A DNA stretch of 64,000 nt, taken from assembly GCA_020444165.1 (NCBI GenBank), contig JAHLLK010000021.1:12931-76930 (forward strand). Reading direction: 5' to 3'. The stretch is from Deltaproteobacteria bacterium. Lineage in GTDB: Bacteria; Desulfobacterota; Desulfarculia; Desulfarculales; Desulfarculaceae. The notes under the pieces were generated by a model. The model had not been told where the DNA came from, did not search any database, and saw nothing but the letters and a program-made list of their open reading frames with translations. Shown one piece after another: positions 23,559 to 31,264 of the stretch. The translations under genes were made by a program, and so were the position numbers. Each line of letters starts with the position of its first letter. Within the stretch, counting starts at the first letter, position 1.

Positions 23559-24821
23559 ATGGCGGCAGCGCGCAAACCAGGGAGATGGGCTCGGCTGGTG
23601 GCCCTCTGGGTGGCCGGGTGCCTGGTGGCGGGGGTGGGCTGCGGCGAGCTGGGCCTGGCCGTGCAGGACCAGGCGCAGTCGGCGCAGGCGTGCCTTTTGT
23701 TCGGACGGGTGCGGAGCCCGAACCACCCCGGGGCGCCGGTGGTGGTGGCGGCCTACACCCCGTCCCAGGAGGGCCGGGACCTGGAGGGCTGGGCCCTGAC
23801 CCGGGAGGGCGAGTTGTTTCTTTTGCATCTGCCGGCTGGGCGCTACTTTTTGGTGGCCTTGGTGGATCTGAACCACAACCATACCCCCGACGCCGGGGAG
23901 CCCCTGGGCATTTACGGCGAGGAGGGGGTGATGGTGGCTTCCCCGGGCGAGGCGGTGGGCGAGCTGACCCTCACGGTGGACAACGGCAAGCTCCCCAAGG
24001 GTTTTCCGGCCCTGGGGGAGAAGATCAAGGCCCGGGCCGAGGATTTGCCCGACCCGCGGCCCGGCGCCGTGGCCGACCTGAACAGCCCTTACTTCGCGGC
24101 TGCCTATGGCGAGGTGGGCCACTGGGCCCCCGGGCAGTTTTGGGAGGAGGTGGGGGGCAACATCTTTTTCCTGGAGCCCTATGACCCGGCCCGCACCCCG
24201 CTGTTGTTCGTGCATGGGGCAGGGGGCTCGCCCCAGGATTTCCGGGAGTTCTTCCGCCGCCTGGACCGCCCCAAATACCAGGCGTGGTTCTTTAATTATC
24301 CCTCGGGCTTGGGCCTGGAGGGCATGGCCCGCCTGCTCTCGGAAAAGCTGGTGGACCTGCACGAGCGCTACGCCTTTTCGCGGTTGGTGATCGTGGCCCA
24401 CGGCATGGGCGGCCTGGTGGTGCGCTCCTTTCTGGTGGATTATGGCCTGCTGCATCCTTATGTGAAGGTGTTCGTGTCCATCTCCACCCCCTGGGGCGGC
24501 GAGGACCTGGCGGCCACCGGGCGGTCGCTCTGGCCGGTGGCGCCGCGCTCCTGGGAGGACGTGGCCCCGGGCAGCCCCCTTCTGCGGCATATCTATGCCA
24601 AGCGCCTGCCGGGCCCGGTGAAGTTTTATCTCATTTTCGGCTACACCCCGGAGGCCAGCCTGCTCAGGCCGACCAACGATGGGGCGGTGACCCTGGCCAG
24701 CCAGACCGATCCCCGGGCCCTCAAGGAGGCCAAGGGCAGCTACGGCTTCCGGGAGGACCACCTGAGTATCTTGGCCAGCCACGACGTGTTGGTGTTTACC
24801 GAGAGCTTGTGGGGCAAGTGA
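23559..24821 (+). CDS. Lipoprotein with alpha/beta-hydrolase fold lacking the nucleophile Ser
   Basis: 420 residues. The start has a basic patch, a hydrophobic run and the lipobox Val-Ala-Gly-Cys21, so the protein is probably membrane-anchored outside the cytoplasm. A beta-rich domain (about 40-150) contains a DLNHNHTPDAGEP stretch that looks like a calcium-binding loop. The hydrolase part (from about 215) has LLFVHGAGGSPQDF for the oxyanion hole and a lipase-like nucleophile elbow. The elbow, however, reads AHGMGG (residues 280-285) where active lipases have GHSMGG, so the catalytic serine is Gly282. It may be a non-catalytic relative or use another residue. ATG at 23559 with AGGGGG close by. 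The next gene (flavodoxin) follows 31 bases later. Confidence 0.8.
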   Translation: MAAARKPGRWARLVALWVAGCLVAGVGCGELGLAVQDQAQSAQACLLFGRVRSPNHPGAPVVVAAYTPSQEGRDLEGWALTREGELFLLHLPAGRYFLVALVDLNHNHTPDAGEPLGIYGEEGVMVASPGEAVGELTLTVDNGKLPKGFPALGEKIKARAEDLPDPRPGAVADLNSPYFAAAYGEVGHWAPGQFWEEVGGNIFFLEPYDPARTPLLFVHGAGGSPQDFREFFRRLDRPKYQAWFFNYPSGLGLEGMARLLSEKLVDLHERYAFSRLVIVAHGMGGLVVRSFLVDYGLLHPYVKVFVSISTPWGGEDLAATGRSLWPVAPRSWEDVAPGSPLLRHIYAKRLPGPVKFYLIFGYTPEASLLRPTNDGAVTLASQTDPRALKEAKGSYGFREDHLSILASHDVLVFTESLWGK

Positions 24822-24852
24822 GGCCCGGCCGGGCCAGGGAGAATGGGTTATC

Positions 24853-25314
24853 TTGATTAAAATCCTGGTGATTTATCATTCGCAGGGCGGGAACACCCGC
24901 CGTCTGGCCGAGGCCGCGGCCGCCGGCGCGGCGGCGGTGGAAGGCGTGAGCGTGATGCTGAAGACCGCGGGCGAGGCCGGGCTGGCCGATCTGGCCGGGT
25001 GCCGGGGCCTCCTGTTGGGCTCGCCGGAGTACTTCGGCTACATGGCCGGGGCCTTGAAGGACTTCTTCGACCGGACCTATGAGGCCGGGCGGGAAAGGCG
25101 CGAGGTGTTCAAGAAACCCTACGCCGTGTTCATCAGCGCGGGCAACGACGGCAGTGGGGCCTTGGCCTCCATCGAGCGCATCGCCCGGGGCTATCCTCTC
25201 AAAAAGGTGCAGGAGGCCGTGGTGATCCAGGGGCCGCCGGACCAGGCCGCGCTGGAGCGGGTGCGGGAGCTGGGCCAGACCCTGGCCGCGGGGTGCGAGG
25301 CCGGGATCTTCTGA
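24853..25314 (+). CDS. Flavodoxin/WrbA-type flavoprotein
   Basis: 153 residues from a TTG start (preceded by GGGAGA). The N-terminal strand and phosphate loop IYHSQGGNTRRLA bind FMN phosphate; SPEYFGYMAGALKDFFDRTYE is the second FMN-contact region seen in WrbA/NAD(P)H-dependent reductase relatives. Size and motifs fit a flavodoxin-like electron carrier or small oxidoreductase of the cytoplasm. It is probably co-transcribed with the upstream lipoprotein gene, but no functional link is evident. Confidence 0.85.
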   Translation: MIKILVIYHSQGGNTRRLAEAAAAGAAAVEGVSVMLKTAGEAGLADLAGCRGLLLGSPEYFGYMAGALKDFFDRTYEAGRERREVFKKPYAVFISAGNDGSGALASIERIARGYPLKKVQEAVVIQGPPDQAALERVRELGQTLAAGCEAGIF

Positions 25315-25332
25315 GCCGTGTGCCTCCCCGGC

Positions 25333-26676
25333 TCAGTCCAGGGACACTTCCACCCGGTCGCGGCCGTTCTCCTTGGCCCGGTACAGGGCTTGGTCGGCCC
25401 GATTGAGGGTCTGCTCCAGGGGCTCGCTGGCCGGGCGGCACAGGGCCACCCCCAGGCTGATGGTGAAGCCGAAGCTCTGGCCCTCCCAGTCCAGTTCCAG
25501 GCCGGCCACCGCCCGCCGCAGCCGCTCGGCCGCTTCCCGGGTCTGGTCCAGGCCGGTCTCCGGCAGGATAATCGCGAACTCCTCTCCGCCCAGGCGGCCC
25601 AACAGGTCGGCTTCCCGCAAGAACCGGCGCAGGCAGTGGCACAGCCCCTTCAGGGCCAGGTCCCCGGCCCCGTGGCCCAGGGTGTCGTTGAGGTACTTGA
25701 AATGGTCCACGTCCAACTGGATCACGGCCAGGTCCCGGCCGTAGCGGGCAGCGCGCTCCATCTCGGTGGCCGCGGCCTCGAAAAAGGCCCGGCGGTTCAG
25801 CGCCGCAGTGAGGGGGTCAGTGGCGGCCATGGTCCGCAGGCGGTTCTCCAGGTCCTTGCGGAGGGAGATGTCGCGAAAGAACCAGATGCGCCCGCCGCTG
25901 GTGCGGTCGGGGTTGGTCAGGGCCTTGGAGTGCACGGTGAACACCTGCCCGGTGGCGAGGCCGGTTTCATCCCCGGCCAGCTCCCGGTCCGGCTGGCGCA
26001 ACAGCTCCAGGGTCAGCTCGCGGAAGGCCGCGGGGTCGTTGGCGTGCTCGGCCATGATCTCCAGGAGCGCCCGGCCGTCGCCCGGGGGGAAGTCCCGGGT
26101 GGTCAGGCCCCAGAGACGCAACAAGCGGCGGTTGTGCCGCCGCAGCCGGCCGGCCGCGTCCAGGGCCAGGATGCCGTCGGGCGAGGTTTCCTGCTCGGTC
26201 TCCAGCCAGAGGTTCAGCTCGCGGAGTTTTTGGTTGGTTTGGGACAAATCCAGGGCCATTTTTTCCAGGTGCTGTTCCCGCTCCTTGCGGCGGTCCATCT
26301 CGCGCTTCAGGTTCAGGGCCGAATTCACCCGCGCGGCCAACTGCACCGGGTGGGGCGGCTTGAACACGTAATCCATGGCCCCGGCCAGGAAAGCGTCCCG
26401 CAGGCTGGCGGGGTCGACCACCTGGGTGACCATGATGATGGGGATGTGGGCCAGCTCGGGGCGGCTTTTGATGAGGTGACAAGCCTCCAGGCCGGTGATG
26501 TCGGGCATCTCGATGTCCAGGAGCACCAAGTCGAAGTCCTGGGGGCTGCCCTGCAACACCACCAAGGCCTCGCCGGCCGAGGCGGCCCCCACCACCTGCT
26601 GGTGGCCTTGGTCGTGCAACATGGCTATCAGGGCGCTGCGCTGGAATTTGGAGTCATCCACCACCAATAAGGGCAT
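25333..26676 (-). CDS. Response regulator with receiver, PAS and GGDEF domains (diguanylate cyclase)
   Basis: 447 residues. An N-terminal receiver domain (about 1-120) has DDS, LLDIEMPDITG (phospho-acceptor Asp) and FKPPHP (Lys). A helical linker leads to a PAS domain (about 155-275). The C-terminal GGDEF domain (about 285-447) has an active-type GGEEF motif and an RxxD inhibitory site (READ) at the expected position just upstream. It should make cyclic di-GMP when phosphorylated. The ATG at 26676 is fixed by GGAGGT. The PilZ protein at 52959 is a possible downstream receptor. Confidence 0.93.
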   Translation of the reverse strand: MPLLVVDDSKFQRSALIAMLHDQGHQQVVGAASAGEALVVLQGSPQDFDLVLLDIEMPDITGLEACHLIKSRPELAHIPIIMVTQVVDPASLRDAFLAGAMDYVFKPPHPVQLAARVNSALNLKREMDRRKEREQHLEKMALDLSQTNQKLRELNLWLETEQETSPDGILALDAAGRLRRHNRRLLRLWGLTTRDFPPGDGRALLEIMAEHANDPAAFRELTLELLRQPDRELAGDETGLATGQVFTVHSKALTNPDRTSGGRIWFFRDISLRKDLENRLRTMAATDPLTAALNRRAFFEAAATEMERAARYGRDLAVIQLDVDHFKYLNDTLGHGAGDLALKGLCHCLRRFLREADLLGRLGGEEFAIILPETGLDQTREAAERLRRAVAGLELDWEGQSFGFTISLGVALCRPASEPLEQTLNRADQALYRAKENGRDRVEVSLD

Positions 26677-26937
26677 AGCACCTCCGGGTCGGGTTCCAAC
26701 GGCAAAGGCCGCAGGCCCGGTACGGGGGAATTCAGGGGAGGCAAACTGGGTTCTGCGCGGCCGCGCGCCACAGGGGGCGGCCGGGAGGGGCGGCAGGTCT
26801 TCCGGGGCAACGGTTATTTTTACCAAGTAGAGCGAGGTATGGACAACGGTTATTTGTCTTGCCCGCGCGGCGCGGCTCCCGGGAGCCGGCGCGAACCGGA
26901 GCCAGGAGGCTGTCGGTGCGATTTCTCCGACACTCTC

Positions 26938-27432
26938 CTAAACTTCGCTCTCCCGGGCCGCCTCCACCGGCACCGGGGCCAGGGTGCGGACCAGCTCGGC
27001 CGGGTCCAGCTCCAAGAGGAGGCCCCGCCTGCCGCCGTTGATGATGAGGCGGGGCAGGTCCAGGATGGTCTTCTCCACGTATACCGGGAGCTTCTGGCGG
27101 GTGCCAAAGGGCGAGATGCCGCCCACCTGGTAGCCGGTGAGGCGGAGCGCCTCCTTGGGGTCCACCGGGTGTACGCTGCGGACCCCCAGGGTGCGGGCCA
27201 GGGTCTTGGTGGAGACCTCGCGGTCGCCGTGCATCAACACCACCAGGGGCGCGCCATGCTCGTCGGCCATGATCAGGGTCTTGATCACCCGATGCTCCTC
27301 CACCCCCAACTCCCGGGCGGCCACCCGGGTGCCGCCTTTTTCCTCGTAGGCATAGGCATGGGGCAGAAACGCCACCCCGGCCTCCCGCAGGAATCGCACC
27401 GCCGGGGTCACGGGGGTCTTGTCCTTGGCCAT
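26938..27432 (-). CDS. ybaK: Cys-tRNA(Pro)/Cys-tRNA(Cys) deacylase YbaK-like
   Basis: 164 residues, the normal YbaK length. Features are TPAVRFLREAGV at the start, VIKTLIMADEHGAPLVVLMHGDREVSTKTLA in the middle, and the YQVGGISPFGTRQKLPVYVE block with the conserved GGISPFG. These proteins hydrolyse misacylated Cys-tRNA(Pro) in trans. An open 250-base region separates it from the diguanylate cyclase gene downstream. Confidence 0.92.
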   Translation of the reverse strand: MAKDKTPVTPAVRFLREAGVAFLPHAYAYEEKGGTRVAARELGVEEHRVIKTLIMADEHGAPLVVLMHGDREVSTKTLARTLGVRSVHPVDPKEALRLTGYQVGGISPFGTRQKLPVYVEKTILDLPRLIINGGRRGLLLELDPAELVRTLAPVPVEAARESEV

Positions 27433-27759
27433 GGAAACTCCTGCCTCCTCCTCGCCCCGGCCGGGACGCCGCCGGGGACCGCGGAAAAACGCTCTGCCCC
27501 GAGCTTACTCCGCCCGGCCGGGAAACTCAACGCGCCGGGTTGGGGACCGACAAAGGACCAAGCAGGGGCCGTCCGGGGCCGCAACCCGGATTTGGCGGCC
27601 CCGCTCCCCCCGGACATTACGAGCTTGCGCCCACCCCGGCCACACTCCCCCTCCCCCCCGGAGGCGGGCTGATGCTACAATACCCCAGCCTTTGCGGGGG
27701 ACGCCGGGGAACCACCTTGCGGCCGGCGTTGGACCCGCCAAGCTGTGGGAGACCTGCCT
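27433..27759. other. Intergenic region, nothing clear
   Basis: GC-rich gap between divergent genes. I see no ORF with codon-like structure, no convincing promoter and no strong hairpin. The plus-strand ribosome binding site of the next gene (GTGGGAGA at 27745-27752) lies at its end. Confidence 0.4.
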
Positions 27760-28458
27760 ATGACCATACCTGTCAAACCCAAAGACCCCCAAGTGGTGGC
27801 CCCCGGCGTATTCCTGGTGGGAGGGCCGGATTTCACCGACTCCCGGGACTGCCTCTGCTATCTGGCCGTGGGCAATGACGCCCGGGTGCTCCTCGATTTC
27901 GGGGCCGGACCCAGCGCGGAGCGCATCCTGGAGCTGGCCTGCCAGGCCGGCGGCGCCCCGCCCACCCATTTGCTGTTGACCCACGCCCACATCGACCACG
28001 CGGGCGGCGCGGCGCACCTGGCCCAGGAGACCGGCTTGCCGATCATGGTGCATCGCCTGGACGCCCAGACCCTGGCCCAGGGCGACCCCCACCGCAGCGC
28101 CGCCACCTGGTACGGCCTGCAGCTCACGCCGGTCGAGAACCTGACCATCCTGACCGGGGGAGAAACCCTTCCCCTGGACCCCGGCCGGCTCTTGACCATC
28201 CTGCACGCCCCCGGCCACACCCCCGGCTCCCTGGCGGCCTGGTGCCCGGCCGGGGATTACAAGGTGCTGTTCGCCCAAGACCTGCACGGGCCCTTCCTGC
28301 CCGAGTTCGGCTCGGACCTGGAAGACTGGCGGCGCAGCATGGACGCCCTCCTGGAACTCAGAGCCGACGTGCTGTGCGAAGGACACTTCGGAGTGTACCG
28401 CCCGCGGGAAAAAGTGGAGGCCTACATCCGCCACCACCTGCGCCTGCAAGGCCACTAG
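27760..28458 (+). CDS. Metallo-beta-lactamase-fold hydrolase
   Basis: 232 residues. The metal-binding motif THAHIDHAGG (HxHxDH) is followed by a His in HAPGHTPGS, an Asp in FAQDLHG and a final His in CEGHFGVY, the full metal-ligand set of the glyoxalase II-like superfamily. ATG at 27760 is chosen over a GTG at 27745 because the spacing from GGGAGA is better. The substrate is not evident; thioester hydrolases and sulphur dioxygenases share this fold. A palindromic repeat follows it. Confidence 0.88.
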   Translation: MTIPVKPKDPQVVAPGVFLVGGPDFTDSRDCLCYLAVGNDARVLLDFGAGPSAERILELACQAGGAPPTHLLLTHAHIDHAGGAAHLAQETGLPIMVHRLDAQTLAQGDPHRSAATWYGLQLTPVENLTILTGGETLPLDPGRLLTILHAPGHTPGSLAAWCPAGDYKVLFAQDLHGPFLPEFGSDLEDWRRSMDALLELRADVLCEGHFGVYRPREKVEAYIRHHLRLQGH

Positions 28459-28492
28459 CGGCGGACGGGGAGTTTTCTTGGAGGAAGAAGAA

Positions 28493-28540
28493 TGTGGGGG
28501 GAAACCCTTTTTTGTTCACAAAAAAGGGTTTCCCCCCACA
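28493..28540. repeat. Dispersed palindromic hairpin, copy 3
   Basis: A perfect 23-bp stem (28493-28515 with 28518-28540). The right arm is followed by CCCCCCTTCCCC and seven A, then CTTCATG, the same tail pattern as copies 1 and 2. Confidence 0.8.
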
Positions 28541-28698
28541 CCCCCCTTCCCCAAAAAAACTTCATGTGTTTAAACAGGATGGGCGGCAGCCATCCACAAG
28601 CAGGAATAACCGCCGAAAGTGGGGGATTGGCTGGAAACAATGAGAAGCCTGACGGAGAAATGGTTCCGACAGGCTCCTAAGCAGGTCGGGAGGAGACC

Positions 28699-28947
28699 TT
28701 GGCTGAGATGATCTGCTACTGTTTTGGCTACACCCGGGAGGATCTGGCCCAGGACCTGGGGCCCCGGGGCGAGTCGCCCATTGCCGAGCGCATTGCCGCC
28801 GCCAAACGGGCCGGCGGCTGCGACTGCGCGGTGAAAAACCCCAAGGGGCGCTGATGCCTGGCCGAGGTCCGCCAGGTGGTGGACCAACTGCGGCGCGAAC
28901 GGGGCTTCACCCCGCCTGGCGCGCCGCCGGCCCTGCCCCAGCTCTGA
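28699..28947 (+). CDS. CopZ/BFD-like [2Fe-2S] protein, probable selenoprotein (in-frame TGA at 28852)
   Basis: 82 residues if the TGA codon at 28852-28854 is read as selenocysteine (Sec52). The start is TTG at 28699, five bases after GGGAGG; ATG at 28708 is possible. The N-terminus has C6-Y-C8, then C41-x-C43 and NPKGR followed by Sec52-Cys53 and LAEVRQVVDQLRRERG. CopZ-type [2Fe-2S] domains have the pattern CYC...C...NPSGRCC, so Sec52 takes the place of the first Cys of the CC pair. The 30 codons after the TGA keep coding character and a conserved helix, which would be lost if translation stopped. A hairpin with AGGTC in the loop follows the TGA closely. Likely an Fe-S redox or metal-trafficking protein. 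If the TGA is a real stop, this would be a decayed gene. Confidence 0.72.
28852..28890 (+). promoter_or_regulatory. Candidate bacterial SECIS element
   Basis: Two overlapping hairpins follow the TGA. CCTGGC (28857-28862) pairs with GCCAGG (28871-28876), loop CGAGGTCC, which contains the AGGTC found in the E. coli fdhF SECIS loop but lies closer to the TGA. Alternatively CAG-G-TGG (28873-28879) pairs with CCA-A-CTG (28884-28890) around TGGA at a more usual distance. Confidence 0.45.
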
Positions 28948-28989
28948 AGCCGGCGGGGCCGGTCACCTGGCCCCCCAAAAGTCCCGGAC

Positions 28990-30291
28990 CTACGCCCCCG
29001 CGGGCCGGGAGTCCCGCACCCGCACGGCTTTGCCCTCGGCCGCGGGCAGGCTGCCCAGGGGGGCCAGCTCCACCCGGGGGGTGACCAGAATCTCGTCCTT
29101 GAGCGCCGCGGTGAGTTTCCTGGCCAGGCCCAGGCCCTCCTCGCCGGTCGCTTCGCGGCCTTCCCGCAGCTCGGCCCGCACGGTCACCACGTCGTCGGGG
29201 CCGCGCCGGTCCAGCTCGATCAGGTAATTGCCGGCCAGCTCGCCAAAGGTCATGAGCACCGCTTCCACCTGCATGGGGAAGATGTTCACCCCCTTGACGA
29301 TGAACATGTCGTCCGAGCGCCCGGTGATGCGCGAGATGCGGCGGTGATTCCGGCCGCAAGCGCAGCGGCCGGGCAGCACGCTGGCCAGGTCCCGGGTGCG
29401 GTAGCGGACCAAGGGCATGGCCTCCCGCTCCAGGGTGGTGAGCACCAGCTCGCCCACCTCGCCCGGGGCCACCGGGGCCAGGGTCACCGGGTCCACCACC
29501 TCCAGGAGGTAGGCGTCCTCCCACAGGTGCAGCCCGTTCTGCTCCGGGCACTCAAAGGCCACGCCGGGGCCGTTCATCTCCGAAAGCCCGTAGCAATTCA
29601 TGGCCCGGGCGCCGTAGATCTCCTCCAGGCGGCGGCGGGTGGCCTCGCTGTGGGGCTCGGCCCCCACCACCAACAGCCGCAGATCGCTGTCCCGGGCCGG
29701 GTCCAGGCCCAGCTCGCCAAAGGTCTGGGCCAGCTTCAGGGCGTAGCTGGGGATGATGTGGGCCGCGGTGGTGTGAAACTGGCGCATGAGGCTGATCTGG
29801 CGGCGGGAGTTGCCCACCCCCGAGGGGATGACCAGGGCGCCCAGCTTCTCGGCCCCGTAATGCAGGCCCAGGCCGCCGGAGAACAGCCCGTAACCCACCA
29901 TGTTCTGGAACACGTCCGCGGGCCGGAGCCCCACCATCCACAGGCAGCGGGCCACCAGCCCGGCCCAGCGGTCCAGGTCACCGGCCGTATGGTACACCGC
30001 GGTGGGAGCGCCGGTGGTGCCCGAGGACACGTGCACCCGCACCACCTCCTCGCGGGGCACGGCCAAGAACCCGTCCGGGAACCCGGCCCGCAGGTCGTGC
30101 TTGGTGGTGAAGGGCAAGCGGCCGATATCCTCGGGCCCCCGGATTTGGGCCGGGTCCAGGCCCGCGGCTTGCCACTGCGCACGGTAAAAAGGAGCCGCCG
30201 CGGCCCGGGTCAGGGTCACCCGCAGCCGGGCCGTTTGGAGAGCGGCCAACTCGTCGTTGGACAGGAAATCTTTGGTTTGATCCCAGGGCAT
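28990..30291 (-). CDS. paaK: Phenylacetate-CoA ligase
   Basis: 433 residues, the usual PaaK length. The AMP-binding signature is VHVSSGTTGAPTAV, followed by YGLSEMNGPG, the ATP-contact YRTRDLA and the hinge ITGRSDDMFIVKGVNIFPMQVE. The C-terminal AMP-binding domain ends with the AEGKAVRV catalytic-lysine region. It activates phenylacetate or another aryl acid to its CoA thioester. The gene is alone; no other phenylacetate genes adjoin it, so an aryl-acid uptake or indolepyruvate-type degradation role is open. It is convergent with the selenoprotein gene. Confidence 0.93.
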   Translation of the reverse strand: MPWDQTKDFLSNDELAALQTARLRVTLTRAAAAPFYRAQWQAAGLDPAQIRGPEDIGRLPFTTKHDLRAGFPDGFLAVPREEVVRVHVSSGTTGAPTAVYHTAGDLDRWAGLVARCLWMVGLRPADVFQNMVGYGLFSGGLGLHYGAEKLGALVIPSGVGNSRRQISLMRQFHTTAAHIIPSYALKLAQTFGELGLDPARDSDLRLLVVGAEPHSEATRRRLEEIYGARAMNCYGLSEMNGPGVAFECPEQNGLHLWEDAYLLEVVDPVTLAPVAPGEVGELVLTTLEREAMPLVRYRTRDLASVLPGRCACGRNHRRISRITGRSDDMFIVKGVNIFPMQVEAVLMTFGELAGNYLIELDRRGPDDVVTVRAELREGREATGEEGLGLARKLTAALKDEILVTPRVELAPLGSLPAAEGKAVRVRDSRPAGA

Positions 30292-30464
30292 GATCCATCC
30301 ACCCCAAAAAAATACACGCCGCCGGGCGGCGCGGATGTTCCGGTTTGCACAAGCACGGCAATAGTAGCCAAGGGGCGGCGGGGCCGCAACCGCTTTGCGG
30401 CCGGCCGGGGGTGGAAGGCGGGGTGGAGCGCCCCGCGGGCCGGGCTGTCGTCCCGGTGAGGCCC

Positions 30465-30791
30465 TTACATGGTCACCACGTAGGCGAAGAAGGTGCCCCG
30501 GGCGGTCCGGGACGGCTCAAGACCGGCCTCGTCCAGCCAGAGCTTGGCGTCCCAGCTCCGGAGCCGGCTGGCCATGACCCCGGCCTGCCCCGGGCACTTG
30601 GTGGCCCACAACAGCTTCATCACCTGCCAGGGCTGGCTCCGGGCCAGACGGCGCCCCGCTTCGGCTGGATCGCCGGTGAGGCCCACCCGCAGGCTGGGCA
30701 CCCGGTAGGTCAGAGCCCCCACCCGGCCGGTGAGCCGCTCCCACACCGCCTCCGCCGGCCCAATGCTTATTTCGGAGTAATCCAGGTCCAT
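30465..30791 (-). CDS. Hypothetical protein
   Basis: 108 residues, no signal or membrane segment. I do not recognise the family. The middle has the stretch RVPSLRVGLTGDPAEAGRRLARSQPW, followed by basic and Trp-rich segments (WQVMKLLW, SWDAKLWLDEAG). Codon use resembles its neighbours and the frame is intact. It lies between paaK and a short plus-strand gene, and no neighbour suggests a role. Confidence 0.5.
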   Translation of the reverse strand: MDLDYSEISIGPAEAVWERLTGRVGALTYRVPSLRVGLTGDPAEAGRRLARSQPWQVMKLLWATKCPGQAGVMASRLRSWDAKLWLDEAGLEPSRTARGTFFAYVVTM

Positions 30792-30842
30792 ACTTTTATT
30801 TTACGACCGTGGGAACCGGCCCAGGGCTTTTTACGCCACCCC

Positions 30843-30870
30843 TTGACTACGGGGGTTTTGTGCTTATGTT
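30843..30870 (+). promoter_or_regulatory. Sigma-70-type promoter of the 58-residue protein
   Basis: TTGACT (30843-30848), 16 bases, TATGTT (30865-30870), 60 bases before the ATG at 30930. Confidence 0.6.
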
Positions 30871-30929
30871 TAAATCAAACAGAGAAACGGGAGCGAGCAA
30901 GTGCCCGTCCCCTTACAAAGGGGGTCGTT

Positions 30930-31106
30930 ATGGCCGAGAGAGATTATGGATATCGTGACTATCATCCCGAACCCGTGGGTGATGTCTTTACGGATAGGCT
31001 GAACCCGGAATGGCCTCGCATGAAGGGTTACGAAATCACCGAGGAAGAGTTCCGCGAGGAAGAAGCCAAGATTTTGGCGGAAGGGCGCGGGTGCGTGACC
31101 CAGTAA
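30930..31106 (+). CDS. Small acidic hypothetical protein
   Basis: 58 residues, MAERDYGYRDYHPE at the start, then acidic and Tyr/Glu-rich (YEITEEEFREEEAKIL). No signal, no cysteine motif beyond one Cys near the end. The ATG follows AAAGGGGG with tight spacing, a sigma-70-type promoter lies upstream and three hairpins including an intrinsic terminator lie downstream. That complete transcription unit supports a real gene. I do not recognise the family. Confidence 0.65.
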   Translation: MAERDYGYRDYHPEPVGDVFTDRLNPEWPRMKGYEITEEEFREEEAKILAEGRGCVTQ

Positions 31107-31215
31107 ATGAGTAACGCAGGCAAGCAAATAAAAATATGGTTGGTTGAGACGCCCGCCAGAGGGCGGGAACAAGGCCCCGGAGCTGGATAGCCCCGGGGCA
31201 AATGATTTCATGGGT

Positions 31216-31247
31216 CCGGGTGCTCCTGGCGGAGCACCCGGTTTTTT
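31216..31247 (+). terminator. Intrinsic terminator
   Basis: CCGGGTGCTC (31216-31225) pairs perfectly with GAGCACCCGG (31232-31241), loop CTGGCG, followed by TTTTTT. Two more hairpins precede it (CCCGCC/GGGCGGG near 31151-31167, and GCCCCGG/CCCCGGGGC near 31173-31199). Confidence 0.9.
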
Positions 31248-31264
31248 ATCCGTCCCTGGCGAGG

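Noticed and set aside
23315..24184. Plus-strand frame starting before the hydrolase-like lipoprotein
   Set aside because: It is another frame of the same DNA, Gly/Arg-rich, with no family sequence; the lipoprotein frame has a lipobox and hydrolase motifs.
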